The translations under genes and the position numbers were made by a program. Under the pieces are notes generated by a model. It did not search any database. It was not told the DNA's origin and worked only from the letters and a program-made list of their open reading frames with translations. A stretch of DNA of 25,431 nucleotides from CAZKTS01 sp964555735 (GTDB taxonomy: Bacteria; Actinomycetota; Acidimicrobiia; IMCC26256; PALSA-555): contig CAZKTS010000107.1 of NCBI GenBank assembly GCA_964555735.1, positions 1 to 25,431 of the forward strand, given 5' to 3'. Shown one piece after another: positions 15,516-21,915 of the stretch. Positions within the stretch are counted from its first letter, which is position 1. Every line of letters begins with the position of its first letter.

Positions 15516-16835
15516 GTGAACGTGGGAGACGCGTTCTCGTGGCTCGACGCGCACGTGAACCTCGAGTCGCTCGGCGTGCCCGTCGACGTGCCCCGACGGG
15601 CGGCCCAGCCCACCCTCGATCGCATGGAGGCGCTCGCCGCGCTCTTGGGATCGCCGCAGGTCGAGTACCCGGTGCTGCACTTGACCGGAACCAACGGCAA
15701 GACGTCGGTGGTGCGGCTGTCGCGCTCGTTGCTCGTCGCGCACAGCGTCTCGACCGGGAGCTACTCGTCGCCGCACCTCGAGCGCGTGAACGAGCGCATC
15801 GCGTGGGACGGCGAGGAGATCAGCGACGAGGCGCTGGCCGAGCTGCTCGGGATCGTGGCCGACATCGAGCCCCACCTGCCGGCGGTGCCCAGCTATTTCG
15901 AGATCCTCACCGGCGTCGCGTTCCGCTACTTCGCGGACGTTGCCGTGGAGGCGGCCGTGGTCGAGGTCGGCATGGGTGGCGGCTGGGACGCCACGAACGT
16001 CGCCGACGGCGCGATCGCGATCGTCACCAACGTGAGCCTCGACCACGTCCAGTACTTCGGTCCGACGCTCGCCGACATCGCGGCGGAGAAGGCCGGCATC
16101 GTGAAGCCCGGATCGACGCTGGTGCTCGGTGAGACCGACCCCGAGCTGGTGCCGTTCTTCACCCAGCGTGACGCGGCCCGGGTGGTGCTCCGGGATCGCG
16201 ACTTCGGCGTGACGACGAACGAGCTCGCGCACGGTGGTCGGTCGGTGAGCATCTACACCCCGTCCGCGCGCTACGACGACCTCTTCCTGTCGCTGCACGG
16301 TGCGCACCAGGCCGACAACGCCGCGATCGCACTGACCGCGGTCGAGAGCTTCCTCGGACGCGCGCCCGAGCGCGACGTCGTCGAGGAGGTGTTCGGCACC
16401 GCCCGGTCGCCGGGGCGCCTGGAGGTGGTCGGGCACCAACCCCTCGTCCTGCTCGACGGTGCCCACAACGTCGCCGGCGCGCAGTCCCTCGCCGCGGCAC
16501 TCGCCGAGGCCTTCGTGCCGTCACCTCGGATCATGGTCGTGGGCCTGCTGCGCGAGAAGGACCCCGCGGAGATGCTCGCCGCCTTCGACGTCACCGCAGC
16601 CGTGCGGCTCATCTGCTGTCGCGCCCCGAGCCCGCGAGCGCACGACCCCGCCGACTTGGCCGCCGCGGCCGTCGAGCTCGGGATGGACCCCGACCAGGTC
16701 GAGGTGGTCGAGGAGGTCGCCGGCGCCGTCGAGCGGGCCCTCGAGGTGGCCGAGCCCGACCAGCAGGTCATCGTCACGGGAACCCTCTATGTGGTCGGGG
16801 CCGCCCGTGCGGTCCTCGCGCAGGCCGACCACTAG
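15516..16835 (+). CDS. folC: folylpolyglutamate synthase / dihydrofolate synthase
   Basis: FolC adds glutamate to dihydropteroate and/or extends folate polyglutamate tails, using ATP. The 439-residue Mur-ligase-family protein has the P-loop TGTNGKT (57-63), the YSSPHLERVNERI loop, VEVGMGGGWDATN (Mg/ATP site), NVSLDHVQYFG and a C-terminal domain with LLDGAHNVAGAQSL. A Shine-Dalgarno-like GAGAGGCGG (15501-15509) precedes the GTG at 15516; a second GTG at 15522 is possible. The TAG stop forms the first three bases of the ndk -10 element. It lies in the valS-folC-ndk transcript order shared by many actinobacteria. Whether both activities are present cannot be told from sequence alone. Confidence 0.94.
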   Translation: MNVGDAFSWLDAHVNLESLGVPVDVPRRAAQPTLDRMEALAALLGSPQVEYPVLHLTGTNGKTSVVRLSRSLLVAHSVSTGSYSSPHLERVNERIAWDGEEISDEALAELLGIVADIEPHLPAVPSYFEILTGVAFRYFADVAVEAAVVEVGMGGGWDATNVADGAIAIVTNVSLDHVQYFGPTLADIAAEKAGIVKPGSTLVLGETDPELVPFFTQRDAARVVLRDRDFGVTTNELAHGGRSVSIYTPSARYDDLFLSLHGAHQADNAAIALTAVESFLGRAPERDVVEEVFGTARSPGRLEVVGHQPLVLLDGAHNVAGAQSLAAALAEAFVPSPRIMVVGLLREKDPAEMLAAFDVTAAVRLICCRAPSPRAHDPADLAAAAVELGMDPDQVEVVEEVAGAVERALEVAEPDQQVIVTGTLYVVGAARAVLAQADH

Positions 16836-16838
16836 CCT
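16833..16838 (+). promoter_or_regulatory. -10 hexamer of ndk, overlapping folC stop
   Basis: TAGCCT lies 9 nt before the ndk ATG at 16848. Its TAG is the folC stop codon. This would give ndk its own leaderless transcript besides read-through from folC. Confidence 0.45.
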
Positions 16839-16847
16839 GCGCCGACC

Positions 16848-17258
16848 ATGAGCACCCGAACCCTCTTCCTCTGCAAGCCCGACGCGGTCCGCCGCGGGCT
16901 CGTCGGTGAGATCGTCGGCCGCATCGAGCGCAAGGGCATCTCGATCGTCGCGATGGACCTCCGCACGATCGACGCCGACCTGGCCGGCCGTCACTACGAG
17001 GAGCACCGGGACAAGCCGTTCTTCGGTGACCTCGTGGCCTTCATCACCGGCGGTCCGCTGGTGGCGATGGTGCTCGAGGGCGGCGAGGACACCTGGAAGG
17101 TCGTCCGCGGCCTCATGGGCGGCACGAACCCCCGGGAGGCGGCGCCGGGCACCATCCGCGGCGACCTGGCCCTCGAGACCGGCGAGAACCTCGTCCACGG
17201 CTCGGACGGCCCCGAGTCTGCCGAGCGCGAGATCGGGCTCTTCTTCCCGGGCCTGTAG
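16848..17258 (+). CDS. ndk: nucleoside diphosphate kinase
   Basis: Ndk balances NTP and dNTP pools by phosphate transfer through a phospho-histidine. At 136 residues it has the normal family length. It starts with RTLFLCKPDAVRRGLVGEI (the KPD motif) and carries the active-site signature NLVHGSDGPESA with His117. Other family stretches are HYEEHRDKPFFGDLVAFITGGP and GLMGGTNPREAAPGTIRGDL. The ATG at 16848 gives the standard N-terminus. It sits 12 nt after folC, and a 161-bp gap follows before mreB. Confidence 0.97.
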   Translation: MSTRTLFLCKPDAVRRGLVGEIVGRIERKGISIVAMDLRTIDADLAGRHYEEHRDKPFFGDLVAFITGGPLVAMVLEGGEDTWKVVRGLMGGTNPREAAPGTIRGDLALETGENLVHGSDGPESAEREIGLFFPGL

Positions 17259-17316
17259 GCCTGCCGACTCCCTTTTCCCGTAATGCCGCGCCTCGTCCGG
17301 CGTTGGCTGGAAGAAT

Positions 17317-17337
17317 CGCCCGGAGCGGAGCCGGGCG
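17317..17337 (+). terminator. hairpin between ndk and mreB, possible terminator
   Basis: The perfect 7-bp inverted repeat CGCCCGG / CCGGGCG has a 7-nt loop and lies 59 nt after the ndk stop, upstream of the mreB -10. There is no T-run, so termination is only a possibility. Confidence 0.3.
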
Positions 17338-17375
17338 ACCGTCGGGGTCGGCTGGACCGCCCCATTTGGAGGTCC

Positions 17376-17381
17376 TAGCCT
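17376..17381 (+). promoter_or_regulatory. -10 hexamer upstream of mreB
   Basis: TAGCCT lies 38 nt before the mreB ATG, which would give a leader of about 30 nt. A weak AAGG lies just before the start codon. It would drive the elongasome genes. Confidence 0.35.
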
Positions 17382-17419
17382 TGGCGCCTCGTGGCTCCCA
17401 CTCGCCGGCAAGGCCATCC

Positions 17420-18460
17420 ATGACCGCGCCCTGGTACTCCAACGTGATCGGCCGCGACATGGCCGTCGACCTCGGCACCGCCAACACGGTGGTCTACGTG
17501 CGCGGGCAGGGGATCGTGCTCAACGAGCCGTCGATCGTGACGGTCAACACGCGCACCGGCGACATCCTGGCCGTGGGCGCGGAGGCCAAGCGCATGCTCG
17601 GCCGCACGCCGGGTCACATCCAGGCGATCCGGCCGCTCAAGGACGGCGTGATCGCCGACTTCGACATCTGCGAGAAGATGCTCCGCTACTTCATCCAGCG
17701 GGTGCACCAGAAGAACCGCTGGGCCAAGCCCCGCATGGTCATCTGCATCCCCTCGGGCATCACCGGGGTCGAGCGCCGAGCGGTGCAGGAGGCGGCCGAG
17801 TACGCCGGCGCCCGCAAGCCGGTCATGGTCATCGAGGAGCCCATGGCCGCGGCCATCGGGTCCGGCATGCCCATCCACGAGCCGGCCGGCAACATGATCG
17901 TCGACATCGGCGGTGGCACCACCGAGGTCGCGGTGATCTCGATGGGCGGCATCGTCGCAGCGGAGTCGAGCCGCGTCGCGGGTGACGAGTTCGACGAGGC
18001 GATCCTCGCGTTCATGAAGCGGGAGTACTCGCTCGCCCTCGGTGAGCGGACCGCCGAAGAGGTCAAGACCAAGCTCGCCAGCGCGTACCCGCTCGAAGAG
18101 GAGTTCGAGGCCGAGGTGCGCGGCCGCGACCTCGTGACCGGTCTCCCGCGCACGGTCGTCGTCTCCACCCAGGAGATCCGTGAAGCGATCGAGGAGCCGG
18201 TCGCGGCCATCGTGGACGCGGTGAAGGTCACGCTCGACAAGACGCCGCCCGAGCTCGCGGCCGACGTCATGGAGCGCGGGATCATGCTCGCGGGCGGCGG
18301 TTCGCTGCTGCTCGGGCTCGAAGCCGCCATCGAGGCGGAGACCGGCATGCCGGTGCATCGCGCGAAGAACGCGCTCTACACGGTCGTGCTCGGCTCGGGG
18401 CAGTGCCTCGAGCAGTTCGACGTGCTGCGCCAGGTGCTCATCAGCGGCCCCGACGACTGA
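17420..18460 (+). CDS. mreB: rod shape-determining protein MreB
   Basis: MreB is the bacterial actin that forms membrane-associated filaments guiding lateral peptidoglycan synthesis. The 346-residue product carries the phosphate-1 loop DLGTANT (17-23), the phosphate-2 motif VDIGGGTTEVAVIS, and the adenosine motif ERGIMLAGGGSLL near the C-terminus. ICIPSGITGVERRAVQEAAEYAGARKPVMVIEEPMAAAIG is typical of the family. The ATG at 17420 (MTAPWYSNVIGRD) was chosen because upstream in-frame sequence is Ser/Pro/Arg-rich and not MreB-like. mreC follows after 34 nt. Confidence 0.97.
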   Translation: MTAPWYSNVIGRDMAVDLGTANTVVYVRGQGIVLNEPSIVTVNTRTGDILAVGAEAKRMLGRTPGHIQAIRPLKDGVIADFDICEKMLRYFIQRVHQKNRWAKPRMVICIPSGITGVERRAVQEAAEYAGARKPVMVIEEPMAAAIGSGMPIHEPAGNMIVDIGGGTTEVAVISMGGIVAAESSRVAGDEFDEAILAFMKREYSLALGERTAEEVKTKLASAYPLEEEFEAEVRGRDLVTGLPRTVVVSTQEIREAIEEPVAAIVDAVKVTLDKTPPELAADVMERGIMLAGGGSLLLGLEAAIEAETGMPVHRAKNALYTVVLGSGQCLEQFDVLRQVLISGPDD

Positions 18461-18494
18461 CCGGCCCGCTCCCGGCTGACGAGCGGAGAGTCCG

Positions 18495-19382
18495 ATGGTC
18501 GCCTATCGACGCGACACGAGGCGGCGGTCGTTGTTGCTGCTGCTGCTCGTCACGTCGCTCATCCTCGTCACCGTCGACTCGCGCGGCAACGGGCTCATCG
18601 ACTCCCTTCGCAGCGCGGCGCGCGAGATCATGCGACCGGTGCAGAACGTCGTCGACGACGCCTTCGCGCCCGTGCAGGACTTCTTCGGGGGCATCACCGA
18701 CTACGGCTCGCTGAAGGAGGAGAACGCGCGGCTCAAGCGCGACCTTGCGGAGGCGCAGGGCAAGCTCGACCGTGAGCGTGCGGTCGGCTCCGAGGTCGGC
18801 GAGCTCGAGAAGCTGCTCGACCTGCCGACCATCGAAGATGCGTCGGGCGTCGCGGCTCGCGTGATCGGTGTGGCTCCCGGCAACTTCGAGCGCACCGTCC
18901 AGATCAACAAGGGGACGAGCAAGGGCGTCGACGTCGGCCAGCCGGTGGTCGGCGGCAACGGCCTCGTCGGCAAGGTGACGGAGGCGACGCCCTCGTCCGC
19001 CACCGTGACCCTCATCGACAGCCCCGGGTTCGGGATCGGGGTGCGCCTCGAGAACAGCAAGGAGCGCGGCCTGGCGGAAGGGCGGACCGGCGAACGCGAC
19101 ATGCGCCTCAACTTCCTCTCCAAGCCCAACATCCGCATCTGCGCCAAGCAGAACGAGACCGCGCCGGATCAGTGCATCAAGAAGGGCGAGTACGTCTTCA
19201 CCTCGGCCACGGAGACGGGCGTGTTCCCGCCGGACATCCCGGTGGCGAAGATCACCAAGATCGAGAAGAAGACGGGCGACATCGAGCCGACGATCACCCT
19301 GCGTCCGCTCGTCGACCTCGACGACCTCACCTACCTCAAGGTGCTGCGCCTTCCCGAGGCGCCGACCGCAAGCACCGGCTGA
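18495..19382 (+). CDS. mreC: rod shape-determining protein MreC
   Basis: MreC is a bitopic membrane scaffold that binds and activates PBP2 outside the membrane. The 295-residue product has a short basic cytosolic tail (MVAYRRDTRRRS), one membrane helix (about 12-27) and an amphipathic/coiled-coil segment (about 72-110, LKEENARLKRDLAEAQGKLDRER). The two-barrel periplasmic domain contains VIGVAPGNFERTVQINKGTSKGVDVGQPVVGGNGLVGKV. It ends TITLRPLVDLDDLTYLKVL, as usual. GGAGAG lies just before the ATG. mreD starts 30 nt downstream. Confidence 0.95.
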   Translation: MVAYRRDTRRRSLLLLLLVTSLILVTVDSRGNGLIDSLRSAAREIMRPVQNVVDDAFAPVQDFFGGITDYGSLKEENARLKRDLAEAQGKLDRERAVGSEVGELEKLLDLPTIEDASGVAARVIGVAPGNFERTVQINKGTSKGVDVGQPVVGGNGLVGKVTEATPSSATVTLIDSPGFGIGVRLENSKERGLAEGRTGERDMRLNFLSKPNIRICAKQNETAPDQCIKKGEYVFTSATETGVFPPDIPVAKITKIEKKTGDIEPTITLRPLVDLDDLTYLKVLRLPEAPTASTG

Positions 19383-19412
19383 GGTGGCCATCACCGCACG
19401 GCCGGTGGCGAC

Positions 19413-19931
19413 GTGCTGATCCGCCGCGTCCGCCTCGTGCTCGTCGTGGTCACCCTGGTGGTGCTCCAGACCACGATCGCACCGCATCTGCGCGTCTTCG
19501 GCGCGGCACCGGATCTCCTCCTCGTGGCCACCGTGGCGATGGCCTACGAGGAAGGGCCGGAGTCCGGGGCCGTCTTCGGGTTCGCGGGTGGCCTCACCCT
19601 CGACCTGTTCCTGGCGTCGCCGCTCGGGCTGTCGGCCCTCTCGTTCGCCGTGACCGGCTTCGTCCTCGGCGTGTTCCAGGGCGGCATGGTGCGCGAGTCG
19701 CGCACCATCGCCCCGCTCCTCGGCTTCGTGGGCGGGCTCGTGGGCGGGTCGATCTTCGTGGTCGTCGGGGGCATCGCCGGCGAGGCCGGCTATCTCTCCC
19801 TTACGAGCGTCCGCATCATCATCGTGGCGGCGATCTACGACGCGCTCGTGGCCTTCGCGATCTTCCCGTTCGTGCGGTGGGCGAACCGCGATCCGGACGG
19901 CGACTACCGCCGGACTCGCGGCTACAGCTGA
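19413..19931 (+). CDS. mreD: rod shape-determining protein MreD
   Basis: MreD is the small polytopic partner of MreC in the elongasome. The 172-residue product is mostly hydrophobic with about five helices. It opens MLIRRVRLVLVVVTLVVLQTTIAPHLRVFG, followed by AAPDLLLVATVAMAYEEGPESGAVFGFAGGLTLDLFLASPLGLSAL, in which the D-L-F-L-x-S-P-L-G stretch is characteristic. The start is a GTG preceded only by a weak GGTGG. Instead of mrdA, the next gene is an amidohydrolase starting 25 nt after this stop. Confidence 0.92.
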   Translation: MLIRRVRLVLVVVTLVVLQTTIAPHLRVFGAAPDLLLVATVAMAYEEGPESGAVFGFAGGLTLDLFLASPLGLSALSFAVTGFVLGVFQGGMVRESRTIAPLLGFVGGLVGGSIFVVVGGIAGEAGYLSLTSVRIIIVAAIYDALVAFAIFPFVRWANRDPDGDYRRTRGYS

Positions 19932-19943
19932 CACGCCGGTCGG

Positions 19944-19949
19944 TACGCT
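19944..19949 (+). promoter_or_regulatory. -10 hexamer, leaderless start of amidohydrolase gene
   Basis: TACGCT followed by 7 nt and a GTG at 19957 is the same hexamer and spacing as at valS. It supports the long form of the protein with the proline-rich N-tail. Confidence 0.5.
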
Positions 19950-19956
19950 CGTCGGC

Positions 19957-21822
19957 GTGGGCACCCCTCCGCCCGGTCCGGGCGATCCGTCGCGTCGTCC
20001 GCGCGCCCCGAGACCTCCTGGCCCGGCCGGGCCCCCGCGACCCGCCGGACCGCCGCGCTCGTCCGGTCCGTCGCGTCCCCCTGCACCCGACGGACCACCA
20101 CGGGGGCCGGTCGGCGGACCCGGTGGGCCTCCGGGCGCCCCGCGTCCCGCGGGTCGGCCCCAGCCCGGCGGCGGACGCGGGACGCCGCCCCCCGGTCGGG
20201 GCGGGCCGCCCCGTCGGCCTGGGTCGCCCGGTGGTCCGCCGCGTGGGCGCGGCGGTGCGCGTCCCGGCAGCAGTGCGGGTGGGCCGCGTCGGCCATCGCA
20301 GGGCTCCGGGATGCCCCAGCTGTCGCGACGCGGCTTCCTCATCGCCGCGGGGACCACGCTCGCGGGTCTGGGCGTCCTCGCGCTCGATCCGTTCGGCGGT
20401 GGCGGCGGTGACGGGGGCGGTCCGTCGGTGCGCGTGGTCGCCGGCGCGTCGCCGAGTCCCGATCCCGCGAGCCACACGTTCGATCTGGTCGTGCGGGGCG
20501 GACGCGTCATCGATCCGGACTCGGGCTACGACGCGGTCGCGGACCTGGGCATCGACGGAGGGACCGTCACCGCGATCGCCACCGGGTTGCGCGGCACGAC
20601 ATCGATCGACGCGGCGGGGCTCGTCGTCGCGCCGGGGTTCATCGACATCCTGAGCTACGAGCCCAATGAGTACGGCATCTGGTTCAAGGTCGCCGACGGC
20701 GTCACCACGAACCTCGGTCTTCACGGCCTACGTTCGCGGGCCGCGGACTTCTTCGACGTGTGGGGCTCCGAGACCAAGCGGCCACCGACGCACTACGGCG
20801 GCGCAGTGAGCGATCCGTGGATGCGCGAGCAGCTGGGTCTCGGCATCGACGATCCGGCGTCGAAGGAGCAGATCGACCAGCTCGTGAAGTGGGCCGAAGA
20901 GGACCTGCGCGCCGGCTACATCGCCGTCGACTTCGAGCCCGAGTACACGCCGGGCGTCACCTTCGACGAGATCAAGGCCCTCGCCGAGGTCGCCAAGGAG
21001 TTCGATGTGCCGGCGACCTTCCACGCCCGGTACTCGGACAACGAGCCCCCGGGCACCAACGCCGAAGCGCTGGCCGAGGTCCTGAAGGTCGGCCGCGAGA
21101 CCGGCGCGCGCGTCCACGTCGAGCACATCATCAGCACGGGCGGCACGTTCACGATGAGTGAGTCGCTTCGCACCCTCGAGGCGGCGCGCAAGGACGGCGT
21201 GGAGATCACCGCGTGCATGTATCCCTACGACTACTGGGCGACCTACCTCGGCTCCGCGCGGTTCAACGACGGCTGGCAGGAGCGCTTCCACATCTCCTAC
21301 GACGATCTCGCCATCGTCGGCACCGGCGAGCGGCTCACGGCGTCGAGCTTCGCCAAGTACCAGCGGGACAACGCGCTCACCGCCGCGTTCGCGATCCCGG
21401 AGTCCGACGTGCGCGAGGCGCTGCGCGCCGACTGGGTGATGCTGGGCAGCGACGCGATCCTCGAACCGGGGGACCACAACCACCCGCGCTCCACGGGCTG
21501 CTTCGCGCGGACCATGGGCCACTACGCGCGGGACGAGAAGGTGCTGTCGCTGCAGGCGGCGCTGGCGAAGGCGACGATCCTGCCCGCACGGTTGCTCGAG
21601 CAGGGCACCCCGGCGATGCGCCGCAAGGGCCGCCTGCAGATCGGTGCCGACGCCGACGTGACGATCTTCGACCCTGCCACCATCGACGACCGCTCCACGA
21701 TCGAGCGTCCCGGTGTGGAGTCGGAGGGTGTCCGATATGTCGTGATCGCGGGCCAAGTCGTGCGGGATCCGACCGGGAACCTCCGCCAGGTCCGACCGGG
21801 AACCGCGATCACCAGGCGTTAG
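19957..21822 (+). CDS. Tat-signal amidohydrolase (N-acyl-D-amino-acid deacylase-like) with P/G/R-rich N-tail
   Basis: The 621-residue product has three parts. Residues 1-118 are almost only Pro, Gly, Arg, Ser and Ala and should be disordered. Residues 121-143 form a twin-arginine signal/anchor (LSRRGFLIAAGTTLAGLGVLA). From about 174 there is an amidohydrolase/D-aminoacylase-like TIM barrel: FDLVVRGGRVIDPDSG, APGFIDI, GVTTNLGLHG, FHARYS (H356), VHVEHIISTGGT (H387 and H390), GSDAI (D499), HPRSTGCFARTMGHY, and a final GADADVTIFDP. The usual metal-binding HxH after PGFID is replaced by ILSY, and the Cys of D-aminoacylases is not at GVTTNLGLHG. The GTG start is backed by a -10 element 7 nt upstream; an ATG at 20311 would give a standard Tat signal without the tail. 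Its position between mreD and mrdA suggests a cell-envelope role (inference). The substrate is unknown. Confidence 0.85.
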   Translation: MGTPPPGPGDPSRRPRAPRPPGPAGPPRPAGPPRSSGPSRPPAPDGPPRGPVGGPGGPPGAPRPAGRPQPGGGRGTPPPGRGGPPRRPGSPGGPPRGRGGARPGSSAGGPRRPSQGSGMPQLSRRGFLIAAGTTLAGLGVLALDPFGGGGGDGGGPSVRVVAGASPSPDPASHTFDLVVRGGRVIDPDSGYDAVADLGIDGGTVTAIATGLRGTTSIDAAGLVVAPGFIDILSYEPNEYGIWFKVADGVTTNLGLHGLRSRAADFFDVWGSETKRPPTHYGGAVSDPWMREQLGLGIDDPASKEQIDQLVKWAEEDLRAGYIAVDFEPEYTPGVTFDEIKALAEVAKEFDVPATFHARYSDNEPPGTNAEALAEVLKVGRETGARVHVEHIISTGGTFTMSESLRTLEAARKDGVEITACMYPYDYWATYLGSARFNDGWQERFHISYDDLAIVGTGERLTASSFAKYQRDNALTAAFAIPESDVREALRADWVMLGSDAILEPGDHNHPRSTGCFARTMGHYARDEKVLSLQAALAKATILPARLLEQGTPAMRRKGRLQIGADADVTIFDPATIDDRSTIERPGVESEGVRYVVIAGQVVRDPTGNLRQVRPGTAITRR

Positions 21823-21825
21823 CCT
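21820..21825 (+). promoter_or_regulatory. -10 hexamer of mrdA-rodA, overlapping amidohydrolase stop
   Basis: TAGCCT begins at the TAG stop of the amidohydrolase gene. It would start a transcript at about 21832 with a leader of some 84 nt before the mrdA GTG. Confidence 0.35.
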
Positions 21826-21836
21826 GACCTGCGTCC

Positions 21837-21873
21837 CCCCAGACCTCCTTCGGGAGTGCGTTGCGGCGTGGGG
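21837..21873 (+). promoter_or_regulatory. structured 5' leader of mrdA
   Basis: The outer pairing CCCCA (21837-21841) with TGGGG (21869-21873) encloses a hairpin CTCC-TTCG-GGAG (21845-21856) capped by a cUUCGg tetraloop. It could be an attenuator, a stability element or chance. I recognise no known riboswitch consensus. Confidence 0.3.
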
Positions 21874-21915
21874 AACTGACGGAGCATCCGGGCCGGCGGA
21901 GGTGAGCACGCCCAC

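Noticed and set aside
12629..15700. Open frame of over 1000 codons on the minus strand opposite valS
   Set aside because: valS is unambiguous on the plus strand. The antisense frame is Arg/Asp/Val/Glu-rich, as expected from reading GC-biased codons backwards, and shows no recognisable domain.
20311..20313. ATG at 20311 as the amidohydrolase start
   Set aside because: It is plausible because it gives a standard Tat signal, but the GTG at 19957 has a -10 at the organism's preferred spacing; it is kept as an alternative and raised in the findings.
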